DNA of 26,246 nt. Source: a virus. The notes under the pieces are model-generated. The model saw nothing but the letters and a program-made list of their open reading frames with translations. It made no database searches and was not told the origin of the DNA. Positions 14,121 to 21,342 of this stretch are shown in pieces (the stretch's first letter is position 1; each line of letters begins with the position of its first letter). The stretch spans positions 1 through 26,246 of the IMG/VR virus record IMGVR_UViG_3300004448_000968. One strand, written 5' to 3'. The position numbers were made by a program, and so were the translations under genes.

Positions 14121-16370
14121 TTAGGCTTGTTTTTCAAGCAGTTTAACACTGTTACCAAGGTCCAATGCCAATTTTTTATCTTTCACTGTGACCTTTACTA
14201 TACCGCCGTTTTTAAGCGATCCAAACAGTAGTTCTTTTGAAAGGTCTTTCTTAATCTTGTTGTCAATTAATCTTTGCATAGGTCTTGCACCCATCTTAGC
14301 ATCGTATCCGTTTTCTACTAGATAATCTATTGCTTCGTCAGTAAGTTCTAATGTTACATCTTTTTCTTTTAACTGAGTTTTTAATTCAAGCATAAATTTA
14401 CCAACAATTTTGATCAGTACTTCTTTAGCAAGTTTTTTGAATACAACAGTACCATCTAATCTGTTTCTAAATTCAGGAGCAAAGTAACGTTTTATATCCT
14501 TATCATCATATGCTGAATCTTTTACAGTGTTAAAACCCATTACATTTTTATCATTTTGTTCAGCACCAAGGTTAGTGGTTAGAATCAGCACAATATTTTT
14601 AGCACTTGCTGTTTTACCATTATTACCTTGTATTGAACCTTCGTCCATAATTTGTAATAGTATTTGTGAAACATCTGGATGAGCTTTTTCTATTTCATCT
14701 AATAATAATACACAGTTCGGATACTCTTGTAATTTAGTAATTAATAATCCTGCACTATCTTCAAACCCTACATATCCTGGAGGTGAGCCAATTAGTTTTG
14801 CTACTGCATGTTTTTCTTGATATTCTGACATATCAAACCTAACCATTTTTACTCCCAGTTGTTCGGATAACTGTTTAGCAGTTTCTGTTTTACCACAACC
14901 TGTCGGACCCATGAATACAAATGATCCAATAGGTTTATTGTCACGTTTTAATCCTGCTTGAGCAACTAACACTTTGTCTATTACCATGTCTATTGCTTCA
15001 TCTTGACCATACACATTGGCTTTCATGTTTTTTGATAAATTAGCAAGATTACTTGATTCTTTTTCAGCAATATTTTCTATAGGCATTTTAACTAACTTGG
15101 ACAATTCATACTGAATTGATTCTTCGTTTACAACTCTGTCAGTTTGTTTTTCTTTTAGATTAAATCGTGAACAAGCCAAATCAATTAAATCTATTGCTTT
15201 GTCTGGTAATTTTTTGTCTGTTTGATATTTTATACTTAATTTTACAGCAGAAGCAATTGCATCATCTGTTATAGTTGCGTTGTGATATTCTTCATAGTAT
15301 TTTTTAAGACCTTGTAATATTTCTAATGCAGTTGTTTTGTCTGGTTCGTCTACAGTTATTCTAGCAAAACGTCTCATTAATGCTCTGTCTTTTTCAAAAT
15401 ACTTTCTGTATTCTTCCCAAGTTGTAGAAGCAACCACTTTAAGTTCACCTTTAGTTAATACCGGTTTTAAAAGATTAGCCAAGTCGTTAGCAGTATTTCC
15501 GCCACCACCTGCACCTGCACCTGACATATTGTGTGCTTCATCTATAAAACAAATTGCTTTACCTTTTTTCTTTAAACCGTTTAATACCATTTTAAATCGT
15601 TCTTCAAAATCACCACGATATTTAGAACCAGCCAACATTGCACCTATATCTAAATTATAAACTTCGTAGCCTTTTAAAAAGTCTGGACAAGTTTCGTTAA
15701 CAATATTAAATGCAAGTCCTTCAGCAATGGCAGTTTTACCAACACCAGGATCACCAACAAGTATTACATTGTTTTTCATTCTACGTCCAATAGTTAATGC
15801 TATTTGATTTAATTCGTCAATTCTTCCTATTACAGGATCAATTTTTTTCTTCTTAACTTCAGCATTAAGATTTGATGTATATTTGTTAAGTGCTTTTTTA
15901 GTCTCACTTTCATCTATTTCGTCTTCAAACATTTCTGTTATTTCGCTGTGTAGATAATCCATAAACTTATCCTTATCAACTTTTGCTTCAATTAGATAAT
16001 AGTATGCCCAACTCTTTGTTTCACTCATTAAACTTAAGAATACATCTGTTAAATCTATGTTAGTCCTACCACTAAACAACACCTGAGTAAATGCTCTGTT
16101 AAGTACTCTTTCCACACTGATAGTTTTTTTAGGCTTGTACTTGACTGCTGTTACTTTGATACCCTCTAATTTATGATCTAAGTAAGTTATTAAATGTGAT
16201 TTTAAACTGTCTACATCAGTGCCATATCCTTTTAAGATATCGTAAAATTTTTCATCTTCACACATAGAGAACAACATGTGTTCAAGAGTAACATATTCAT
16301 GTTTGTGAGTTTTAGATAACTTTACTGCTCTATCGAATACACTTTGTAAAGCACTACTAGGTTCAACCAT
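14121..16370 (-). CDS. clpA: ClpA-type AAA+ unfoldase
   Basis: A 749-aa double-AAA+ ATPase that would unfold proteins for a Clp protease. A Clp-N repeat domain spans ~1-145 (AVKLSKTHKHEYVTLEHMLF). D1 Walker A is GDPGVGKT (206-213), Walker B FIDEAH (275-280) and pore loop KYRG (Y251). D2 Walker A is GPTGCGKT (488-495), Walker B LLLDEIEKA (555-563) and pore loop GYVG (532-535); arginine-finger regions RALMRRF and FRNRLD are present. The D1-D2 junction is short, so the ClpB middle domain is absent. MGF (611-613) sits where ClpA/ClpX/ClpC have the IGL/IGF/VGF ClpP-docking loop. No ClpP is encoded in this window, so host ClpP is the likely partner. The start overlaps the deformylase gene by 8 nt. 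Confidence 0.92.
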   Translation of the reverse strand: MVEPSSALQSVFDRAVKLSKTHKHEYVTLEHMLFSMCEDEKFYDILKGYGTDVDSLKSHLITYLDHKLEGIKVTAVKYKPKKTISVERVLNRAFTQVLFSGRTNIDLTDVFLSLMSETKSWAYYYLIEAKVDKDKFMDYLHSEITEMFEDEIDESETKKALNKYTSNLNAEVKKKKIDPVIGRIDELNQIALTIGRRMKNNVILVGDPGVGKTAIAEGLAFNIVNETCPDFLKGYEVYNLDIGAMLAGSKYRGDFEERFKMVLNGLKKKGKAICFIDEAHNMSGAGAGGGGNTANDLANLLKPVLTKGELKVVASTTWEEYRKYFEKDRALMRRFARITVDEPDKTTALEILQGLKKYYEEYHNATITDDAIASAVKLSIKYQTDKKLPDKAIDLIDLACSRFNLKEKQTDRVVNEESIQYELSKLVKMPIENIAEKESSNLANLSKNMKANVYGQDEAIDMVIDKVLVAQAGLKRDNKPIGSFVFMGPTGCGKTETAKQLSEQLGVKMVRFDMSEYQEKHAVAKLIGSPPGYVGFEDSAGLLITKLQEYPNCVLLLDEIEKAHPDVSQILLQIMDEGSIQGNNGKTASAKNIVLILTTNLGAEQNDKNVMGFNTVKDSAYDDKDIKRYFAPEFRNRLDGTVVFKKLAKEVLIKIVGKFMLELKTQLKEKDVTLELTDEAIDYLVENGYDAKMGARPMQRLIDNKIKKDLSKELLFGSLKNGGIVKVTVKDKKLALDLGNSVKLLEKQA

Positions 16371-16854
16371 TAATAAATCCTTTTAATATTTTTTCTTGTT
16401 TCTTTTTTGCCATATCCAAACGCATTTTTGAAACTCTTTGATCAAAGGTAATGCCTTGAAGATGATCGTATTCATGTAAAAAAACTCTTGCATGAAAACC
16501 TTCTAACTTAATTATACATTCTTTTTGTTGTGTGTCAAGGTATTTTACTCCCACTATGTCTGGTCTTTTAACTTTCATAAACAGTCCAGGAAAACTTAAA
16601 CAACCTTCCATCATTTCCACTTGATTTGTACTTACTTCAGTTATCAAAGGATTAATAATGGACATAGGTTTATCTTCACCCATAATAAAAATTTGTGCAT
16701 CTATGCCTACTTGGTTTGCGGCTAGTCCTACACCTTCGTATTTTTTCATTATATCAAACATTTCAGCAGATATCTTTTCAGCATCCATTTTTGTAAAATC
16801 AAAGTCGTTAACTTTTTTTTCTAAAAAATCGTCTGGTGCTTTAATTAATTTCAT
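16363..16854 (-). CDS. def: Peptide deformylase
   Basis: Metal-dependent enzyme that removes the N-formyl group from nascent proteins. All three family motifs are intact: GVGLAANQVG (41-50), EGCLSFPG (83-90, metal ligand C85) and HEYDHLQG (127-134, ligands H127 and H131, catalytic E128). The 163 aa are close to bacterial enzymes and longer than the most trimmed phage forms, with a basic C-terminal helix (MRLDMAKKKQEKILKGF) retained. Deformylases are known in marine T4-like phages, where faster maturation of photosystem or phage proteins has been proposed. It overlaps dnaJ by 14 nt and clpA by 8 nt, placing it in one co-translated cassette behind the sigma70-type promoters at 17.7 kb. Confidence 0.95.
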   Translation of the reverse strand: MKLIKAPDDFLEKKVNDFDFTKMDAEKISAEMFDIMKKYEGVGLAANQVGIDAQIFIMGEDKPMSIINPLITEVSTNQVEMMEGCLSFPGLFMKVKRPDIVGVKYLDTQQKECIIKLEGFHARVFLHEYDHLQGITFDQRVSKMRLDMAKKKQEKILKGFING

Positions 16855-17686
16855 TGCGTATCCTTGTTAATGTTTCTACCCATTCTTGTTTGCTTACTGA
16901 CGGTATGTCTGCTTGAATTGTCAAATAAATGTTTCCTCTACCACCGCCTCTTGTTGGAAGACCTTGTTCACCAATACTTAATACAGTTCCGGGTTGTGTG
17001 CCTTTAGGAACTGTGATTGCTAAATTTCTTCCTTCTAGTGTTTTAACAGTTTGTTTTGTGCCTAACATCAAATCAAACACATTTACTCTTTCAATACAAT
17101 GTAAGTTTATACCGTCTCTTGCCCATTTGGCATGTGGTCTAATTTTAATTCTTACAAGTAGATCTCCTCTAGGTAAGTTCTTTTGTAAATCATCTCCCAA
17201 TGAAGGAAACTTTATTGTGCTGTTATTTTCAATACCTTTAGGCAATGTTAAATTTACACTTTGCTCACGACCATCTGTTAATCTGTAAGAAGCAACTAAT
17301 TCTTTACCTTTTAAAACATCTTCCAGTTCTATTTGTGCTTCTATCACAATGTCTCTATTTCTTCTATGTTGTTGTCTTCTAAATGGACTAGCACCACCTC
17401 CAAAAAATTGATTAAACACATCTCCTACATCTTGTGGAAAATCGTCTGCTCTAAATTCGTATGAACGGTTTCCTCCTTGATTCTGTCCTGGACTAGTACC
17501 AAATCTGTCATAGTGTGTTTTCTTTTGTGGATTTTTAAGTGTATCGTATGCTTCATTCACTTTTTGAAATTGAGCACCATCACCACCTTTGTCAGGATGA
17601 TGTTTCATGGCTTGTTTTTTATATGCCTGTTTGATTTCTGATTCTGATGCGTTTCTATTGACGCCTAGTGTTGTATAATAATCCAT
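16841..17686 (-). CDS. dnaJ: DnaJ/CbpA-type J-domain co-chaperone
   Basis: A 281-aa Hsp40. The J domain (1-70) has helix II KQAYKKQAMKHHPDKGG with the HPD motif at 30-32. A short Gly/Phe-type linker contains NQFFGGGASPFRRQQ. Two C-terminal substrate-binding beta-domains follow (IVIEAQIELEDVLKGKE, LTLPKGIENNSTIKF, GDLLVRIKIRPHAKWARDG and ITVPKGTQPGTVLSIGEQGL). The CxxCxGxG zinc-finger region is absent, so it is a class B/CbpA-like DnaJ. It probably recruits host DnaK for folding or for delivering substrates to the neighbouring ClpA. ATG at 17686 has no clear ribosome-binding site; two sigma70-type promoters lie just upstream. Full-length J-proteins are uncommon phage cargo. Confidence 0.93.
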   Translation of the reverse strand: MDYYTTLGVNRNASESEIKQAYKKQAMKHHPDKGGDGAQFQKVNEAYDTLKNPQKKTHYDRFGTSPGQNQGGNRSYEFRADDFPQDVGDVFNQFFGGGASPFRRQQHRRNRDIVIEAQIELEDVLKGKELVASYRLTDGREQSVNLTLPKGIENNSTIKFPSLGDDLQKNLPRGDLLVRIKIRPHAKWARDGINLHCIERVNVFDLMLGTKQTVKTLEGRNLAITVPKGTQPGTVLSIGEQGLPTRGGGRGNIYLTIQADIPSVSKQEWVETLTRIRNEIN

Positions 17687-17692
17687 ATGTTT

Positions 17693-17720
17693 AATATAGT
17701 GTTTCTTTTTTAAATGTCAA
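17693..17720 (-). promoter_or_regulatory. Sigma70-type promoter, proximal to dnaJ
   Basis: Leftward TTGACA (17715-17720), 16-bp spacer, TATATT (17693-17698). The predicted transcription start falls about at the dnaJ ATG, so its message would be leaderless or nearly so. Confidence 0.6.
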
Positions 17721-17751
17721 TAGTATTTAATGTTTATAAAGTCACACCTAT

Positions 17752-17780
17752 ATTGTATCGGATTTTGGCTTAAAAGTCAA
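17752..17780 (-). promoter_or_regulatory. Sigma70-type promoter, distal to dnaJ
   Basis: Leftward TTGACT (17775-17780), 17-bp spacer, TACAAT (17752-17757), near-consensus. Predicted start near 17745, giving a leader of about 60 nt before dnaJ. It lies in the 98-bp gap after the holin-like gene and would drive dnaJ-def-clpA with host RNA polymerase. Confidence 0.8.
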
Positions 17781-17784
17781 TTGA

Positions 17785-18123
17785 TTATTTGTTTGATTTT
17801 GCTCTTGATCCAGTGTATAAACCAAACCATGCCGCACCTGCACCGACCACTATAGAAACAAGTCCTGATTGTTCCATTGTGGGAGCAGGCATTTCCATGT
17901 ACCAAACTACCACTTTGTACAACAAATAAATGTAAGTTGTAATGAATACTCTTGGAAAAATTCTCCAAGCATCGACGGCTCTTGCCAAATGAATGAGCCA
18001 AGCAAAAGGGTTTGGTCCTAAATCTTTTATACTAGTATCTACTTCTAATTCCACAGAAACTTTTTTCGTCACTGTATTTTTATCTACTGGTACTACCAAT
18101 TTATCTTCTTTTAAGTCAGCCAT
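17785..18123 (-). CDS. Holin-like two-helix membrane protein
   Basis: A 112-aa membrane protein. A charged N-terminus (MADLKEDKLVVPVDKN, then TKKVSVELEVD) precedes AWLIHLARAVDAWRIFPRVF, a hydrophobic helix ITTYIYLLYKVVVWYM (about 63-78) and a second helix SGLVSIVVGAGAAWFGLYTG (about 87-106), ending in basic GSRAKSNK. Two helices, a short loop and a charged C-terminus fit a class II holin, and the gene ends the block containing endolysin and spanins. I use the ATG at 18123, which forms a TAATG overlap with the preceding stop; an extension to 18171 only re-reads that gene. A non-lytic small membrane protein is the alternative. Confidence 0.7.
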   Translation of the reverse strand: MADLKEDKLVVPVDKNTVTKKVSVELEVDTSIKDLGPNPFAWLIHLARAVDAWRIFPRVFITTYIYLLYKVVVWYMEMPAPTMEQSGLVSIVVGAGAAWFGLYTGSRAKSNK

Positions 18124-18728
18124 TATTTTATACCTTCGATCTTTGCATCTCTTTTTCTGTGACCATTCCAAGCCATGAAGCCACCTATTCTCAATGACCA
18201 GTATGCCAAGTAGTTCATGGTGAAGAAACCGTTCACGATGATGTTGATGTCTCTGAATATCTCGTCTGCTCTCGCTTGCGTGATTTCACCCATTGTATCT
18301 TTTTTGCTGATTTTTAAAAGTGTTTTGTATTTGTATGCATAGTCATGAACAAGTCCACCTATTAACAATACACCAACTGGTGAGAAAAAAGGTCTTAGAA
18401 ACTTAGGTATGCTCGCACCATCAAATTGGAAACCTGCTGGGATCACATATTCTCTTCCATCGATATTGTATTTCCAGTCGTCTGTTAGTACCCAATTTCT
18501 TGTCGATAGCAACCACATCACGATTGCTTTCCAAAAACCTTTGCCTTTGGTTGCGATTGGTACAGGTTGCAATTTTGGCATTCCTTTGTAATTGAATTTT
18601 GTTTTTACTTTTCCGTAGTTGTCGTCGAAGTGATTAATTGTTGCCGCTACTATTACAACAGCGATCAATATTGACCATTGCCAAAATTTTACTGCTAGTG
18701 CTATGATATCTAATCCAAATATTTCCAT
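18123..18728 (-). CDS. DUF1353-type protein with N-terminal membrane anchor
   Basis: A 201-aa protein with an N-terminal hydrophobic helix (about residues 8-27, IIALAVKFWQWSILIAVVIV AAT region). A cytoplasmic or periplasmic domain of the DUF1353 family follows: YVIPAGFQFDGASIPKFLRP (about 104-123) is the signature, followed by GGLVHDYAYKYK with the conserved H-D pair. DUF1353 proteins are common in phages, often near lysis or tail genes, and their biochemical role is not established. The HDYAY segment suggests a possible active site. ATG at 18728 with a GGAATT ribosome site and an AATAAATA box 23-30 nt upstream. It overlaps the holin-like gene by 1 nt. Confidence 0.75.
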   Translation of the reverse strand: MEIFGLDIIALAVKFWQWSILIAVVIVAATINHFDDNYGKVKTKFNYKGMPKLQPVPIATKGKGFWKAIVMWLLSTRNWVLTDDWKYNIDGREYVIPAGFQFDGASIPKFLRPFFSPVGVLLIGGLVHDYAYKYKTLLKISKKDTMGEITQARADEIFRDINIIVNGFFTMNYLAYWSLRIGGFMAWNGHRKRDAKIEGIK

Positions 18729-18750
18729 TTTAATTCCTTTTTAATATACG

Positions 18751-18758
18751 TATTTATT
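18751..18758 (-). promoter_or_regulatory. T4-type late promoter-like box
   Basis: Leftward AATAAATA, one mismatch from TATAAATA, about 23 nt before the ATG at 18728 and overlapping the stop of the nuclease gene. Confidence 0.5.
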
Positions 18759-19188
18759 CAATGGCACCTTTGACAACGCCCTCAGCGACCAATCTCTTCC
18801 TGTTCTTCATGTGTTGTTTCTGTGTGTCTGCTTTCGCACCGCCGAAGTATGGCACTGCGTGTCCAGACTTGCACATGATCTCAGTTACTTGTTTGCCGTC
18901 CACAAGGAAGTCACCCAGCACTCTGCCAAACTTGCCCTTCATGTCCTCGCCTTTTTTACTGATTGTTGTCTGTAACACAGGGTTAGGTCCAAGCAGTGAT
19001 TTAAGTTTGGCTTTTGCCGCCAATCCAAATTTCTTCTCTATCTTGTCTCTGGTTCTTGATTCTGGTGTGTCTATGCCCATGATTCTCACACGTTCATTCA
19101 TCTGCCAAATTCCAAAGCCTAGATCGATGTCAACGTCTACTGTGTCTCCGTCTACCACTCTTCTTAATTTACATCTGTATGTCCACAT
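18754..19188 (-). CDS. Staphylococcal nuclease-like (thermonuclease) protein
   Basis: A 144-aa SNase-fold endonuclease expected to cut DNA and RNA with calcium. Catalytic pattern: VVDGDTVDVDIDLGFG (10-25, metal-binding D18/D20), ERVRIMGIDTPESR with R35, D40, T41 and E43, and GKFGRVLGDF with R89. These match the R-D-T-E and second Arg of staphylococcal nuclease (R35, D40, T41, E43, R87). No signal peptide is visible, so it is probably intracellular. It lies between the Ala/Gly repeat gene (3-nt gap) and the DUF1353 gene. Codons look more GC-rich than in gene 43. Host DNA breakdown is a plausible role; a virion-associated nuclease is the alternative. Confidence 0.88.
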   Translation of the reverse strand: MWTYRCKLRRVVDGDTVDVDIDLGFGIWQMNERVRIMGIDTPESRTRDKIEKKFGLAAKAKLKSLLGPNPVLQTTISKKGEDMKGKFGRVLGDFLVDGKQVTEIMCKSGHAVPYFGGAKADTQKQHMKNRKRLVAEGVVKGAIE

Positions 19189-19191
19189 AAT

Positions 19192-19848
19192 TTACTTTTT
19201 CTTTTTCTTTTTCTTAAAGGGATTTGATGGTTTTTTTATTTTTTTGAATGGAGCCGCGATTGCTTTACCTGCCGCCTTGCAGGCATTTGCCGCTGGTCTC
19301 GTGTCAACTGTGATGCTGGGTTGTAGTGTGATACCAACACCAAGTGCCAGTTTAACATCTGCACCCACTGTCAGTTTGCCGTCTTCCACTGTTGCACCGC
19401 CACCTACTTTGGCACCGATCTGTGGACCAACTGAAACTTTTGCACCAACAGACGCATTGTTTCTTTCGCCACCAACTGTGGTACTTGCTCCCACTTCAGC
19501 ACATGAACCTGCTATTGCACCTGCTTCACCTTTGGCACCGTTGGTTCCTATCTGTCCTGAAACTCCCACGTCTGAATAAACTTTTGTTCCTGCGTGTGCT
19601 TCTGATTTGACTCCAACTCCACCAACTTTGGTTTCATTCTCTACGTTTGAGTATGCTCCCACTTCTGCATGAGCACCTACACTGGCACTTGCGTTGCCTT
19701 TTTTTGCTTTTGCTACTGCACCTGCTTCTGTTTCTGCGTATGCACCTGCGTTGGCTGTTGTGCCTTTACCTAGGTTCTTTGATGTGTCTGCGTTTGCTCC
19801 AGCCTTCGCTGAACTCTTTGTTGTCTTTGCTTTTGCTTCTGTTGCCAT
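19192..19848 (-). CDS. Ala/Gly/Val-rich repetitive protein with poly-lysine tail
   Basis: A 218-aa low-complexity protein. From about 20 to 175 small residues alternate with short polar ones (ANAGAYAETEAGAVAKA, ASASVGAHAEVGAYSNVEN, GAKVSVGPQIGAKVGGGATV), a pattern suiting stacked beta-strands such as a beta-solenoid or fibre shaft. There is no signal peptide or transmembrane helix. The last ~20 residues are extremely basic (PFKKIKKPSNPFKKKKKKK). There are only two cysteines (in GSCAEVG and NACKAAG). Function is unknown; a DNA- or envelope-binding structural protein is plausible. ATG at 19848 with TGGAGTAAC-type ribosome site; the upstream gene ends 1 nt before. The repeats create a long antisense open frame on the plus strand that I regard as an artefact. 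Confidence 0.72.
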   Translation of the reverse strand: MATEAKAKTTKSSAKAGANADTSKNLGKGTTANAGAYAETEAGAVAKAKKGNASASVGAHAEVGAYSNVENETKVGGVGVKSEAHAGTKVYSDVGVSGQIGTNGAKGEAGAIAGSCAEVGASTTVGGERNNASVGAKVSVGPQIGAKVGGGATVEDGKLTVGADVKLALGVGITLQPSITVDTRPAANACKAAGKAIAAPFKKIKKPSNPFKKKKKKK

Positions 19849-19849
19849 G

Positions 19850-20059
19850 TTACTCCAATATTATTGCTTTGATTGATTTCTGACCCATGTATATTTCCGT
19901 CTCTGCTTTGGCTTTGATACACTGGTACTTGACGTTTGCATTGTATTGTCTTTCTGCTGTACGTTTACCCCTCAAGCATTTCGCCATGCTTTCTTGAATT
20001 CTGTGTTCCTTGATCTCTCCGCCAACAAACATCAACAATGCGAATACTGTTTCTATCAT
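19850..20059 (-). CDS. Small exported or membrane-attached protein, unknown function
   Basis: A 69-aa protein with a short hydrophobic N-terminus (MIETVFALLMFVGGEIKEHR) that could be a signal peptide or anchor. A basic region with two cysteines follows, SMAKCLRGKRTAERQYNANV then KYQCIKAKAETEIYMG, spaced to allow one disulfide. From memory this CLxxKRxAxR...(Y/F)xCI pattern recurs in small proteins of marine phages in the same region, with no known role. ATG at 20059 shares one base with the stop of the upstream membrane coiled-coil gene (TAATG). Location suggests an envelope or lysis-related function. Confidence 0.68.
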   Translation of the reverse strand: MIETVFALLMFVGGEIKEHRIQESMAKCLRGKRTAERQYNANVKYQCIKAKAETEIYMGQKSIKAIILE

Positions 20060-20505
20060 TAGTGTGCGTCTCCGTTACCGTTTGTGTACTTGATGTCTCT
20101 GTCAGCGTCTTTCAATTTCTCGATGTTGATCACTGCCTTGTCCATCTGCTCATTCAAGAACTCTATGTTAATCTTGTTGTTGGACATTGCATCCAAGTGT
20201 TTTTGCATTCTCTCGAAACTCTTGTAGAGGTCTTCTATCAACATGAACTGTTCTATGTCCTGTGAACTTTGACCCAACTCACCTCTAGGATACTTGATCC
20301 TGAATTCGTTGTTCTTTTCAATGTCTGCTGTGAGTTGCTCTTCGGCATGCTCTAAATCTTTCATCAGCGATGCGTTTTGCATTTCCAACAGTGTCAATCT
20401 TTCCACCAGGCCGAAATATCCCCAAACTCCAATCGCAACTGCACCCAGGATAGAAATTAAATTCCGCATAGGCATTGATATTGATGTGCTATCGCTGATC
20501 TTCAT
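20059..20505 (-). CDS. Membrane-anchored coiled-coil protein
   Basis: A 148-aa protein with a polar N-terminus (MKISDSTSISMPMRN), one hydrophobic helix at about 14-36 (LISILGAVAIGVWGYFGLVE) and a long helical, probably coiled-coil periplasmic or cytoplasmic region (RLTLLEMQNASLMKDLEHAE, then IEQFMLIEDLYKSFERMQKH and INIEFLNEQMDKAVINIEKL). The shape could suit an inner-membrane spanin, pinholin regulator or structural tether, but a better spanin pair lies just upstream. ATG at 20505 with an AATAAATA box 9-16 nt upstream. The stop overlaps the next gene by 1 nt. Confidence 0.72.
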   Translation of the reverse strand: MKISDSTSISMPMRNLISILGAVAIGVWGYFGLVERLTLLEMQNASLMKDLEHAEEQLTADIEKNNEFRIKYPRGELGQSSQDIEQFMLIEDLYKSFERMQKHLDAMSNNKINIEFLNEQMDKAVINIEKLKDADRDIKYTNGNGDAH

Positions 20506-20513
20506 AATAGCAG

Positions 20514-20521
20514 TATTTATT
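20514..20521 (-). promoter_or_regulatory. T4-type late promoter-like box
   Basis: Leftward AATAAATA directly downstream of the o-spanin-like gene and 9 nt before the ATG at 20505. One mismatch from TATAAATA. Confidence 0.45.
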
Positions 20522-20882
20522 CTGAATTACCAGTGTTTTCGTAGTACTTCTTGTATTCTTCTAAGAGATTGTTGGTTTCCTGCAGTTTTTGTCGGATCTG
20601 TGCGAAGTTTCTGGCTAATACTTGATAGTCTTTGTCTGTCAGTCCAAACAGCACGGGGTCTATGCCCGCCTCTTCTAGTTTCTTAAATACTTCTTGTGCG
20701 TTCTCACTTGTGATTATAATCCATTTTAATTCTTCCAGTTGTAGTGCTGTTGGCATTGGATAGTCCAATTTCTCTCTAGGTTTTTCAATAGAGAATATTT
20801 TGATCTTCTTTTCACCACCGATGCTACAACCAGTGAGTAATATGATTATTGCTAGTACAAATATTTTATTGATATGGTACAT
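20517..20882 (-). CDS. Outer-membrane lipoprotein, probable o-spanin (Rz1-like)
   Basis: A 121-aa predicted lipoprotein: basic start, hydrophobic h-region FVLAIIILL and lipobox LTGC with C19 as the lipidated residue, leaving about 103 mature residues. The mature part is mostly helical (LQLEELKWIIITSENAQEV and a C-terminal LARNFAQIRQKLQETNNLLE helix). It overlaps by 17 nt the gene for a single-pass membrane coiled-coil protein just upstream, the gene arrangement of two-component spanins, and an endolysin-like peptidase is next in line. The subunits would fuse inner and outer membranes at lysis. It is longer than lambda Rz1; an unrelated lipoprotein remains possible. Confidence 0.75.
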   Translation of the reverse strand: MYHINKIFVLAIIILLTGCSIGGEKKIKIFSIEKPREKLDYPMPTALQLEELKWIIITSENAQEVFKKLEEAGIDPVLFGLTDKDYQVLARNFAQIRQKLQETNNLLEEYKKYYENTGNSE

Positions 20883-21342
20883 AATTTGGATTCGCGAGCG
20901 CCGGGCACTCTGGGTTGATTTCTGATTTTAATGTTGCTTTCAATTCTTCTGGTGTGTGTTCTGCACCTGATGCCAGTTCAATACATCTTGCGGCATTTAC
21001 TCCGCCCTTGTTGATGATCCTCTCAATGGCTTCTGTTCGGCTTATTGCCAGTTTGCCAATGTCTCTGTTTTTCTTTGTGAATCTTTTATCCAAGTCTTCA
21101 AGGTCTTTCTTGAATGTGCCTATTAAAACATTTAATTTTTTATTGCTTTCCAAGATGGCAGTGAAGTCTTTCTTCTGCTGTTCCAACACTTTGTTCTGTT
21201 CAGTGATAGCAGTTTCTAATTTGTCTTGGTTGGCTTTAAGAATAGCATTGTCGGCTCTTAATTTCATTACGTAGATACCTGCTCCTGATATACCAAGAAT
21301 CATTAGCACAGTGATAATCATCTTTATTTTACCAAAAATCAT
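20866..21342 (-). CDS. Inner-membrane coiled-coil protein, probable i-spanin (Rz-like)
   Basis: A 158-aa type II membrane protein: short basic cytoplasmic start MIFGKIK, transmembrane helix about 8-26 (MIITVLMILGISGAGIYVM), then a long heptad-rich helix (DNAILKANQDKLETAITEQN through LEDLDKRFTKKNRDIG, about 31-95), and a C-terminal globular-looking segment with C120 and C145 (AARCIELASGAEHTPEELKA and INPECPALANP). This is the usual i-spanin shape, and the partner lipoprotein gene overlaps its 3' end by 17 nt. ATG at 21342 overlaps the small zinc-ribbon gene by 4 nt (ATGA). Confidence in the membrane coiled-coil is high; the spanin role comes from context. Confidence 0.77.
   Translation of the reverse strand: MIFGKIKMIITVLMILGISGAGIYVMKLRADNAILKANQDKLETAITEQNKVLEQQKKDFTAILESNKKLNVLIGTFKKDLEDLDKRFTKKNRDIGKLAISRTEAIERIINKGGVNAARCIELASGAEHTPEELKATLKSEINPECPALANPNYVPYQ

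Noticed and set aside
14098-14127. AGCCTA/TAGGCT inverted repeat as a clpA terminator
   Set aside because: Only 6 bp with an 18-nt loop, overlapping the stop codon and no U-run; too weak to call.
18761-19579. 272-codon plus-strand open frame antisense to the nuclease and repeat protein genes
   Set aside because: It is the antisense reading of an Ala/Gly-rich repeat and a nuclease with clear catalytic residues. Its product is Pro/Ser/Ala low complexity with a Phe run, and no ribosome site or promoter supports it.
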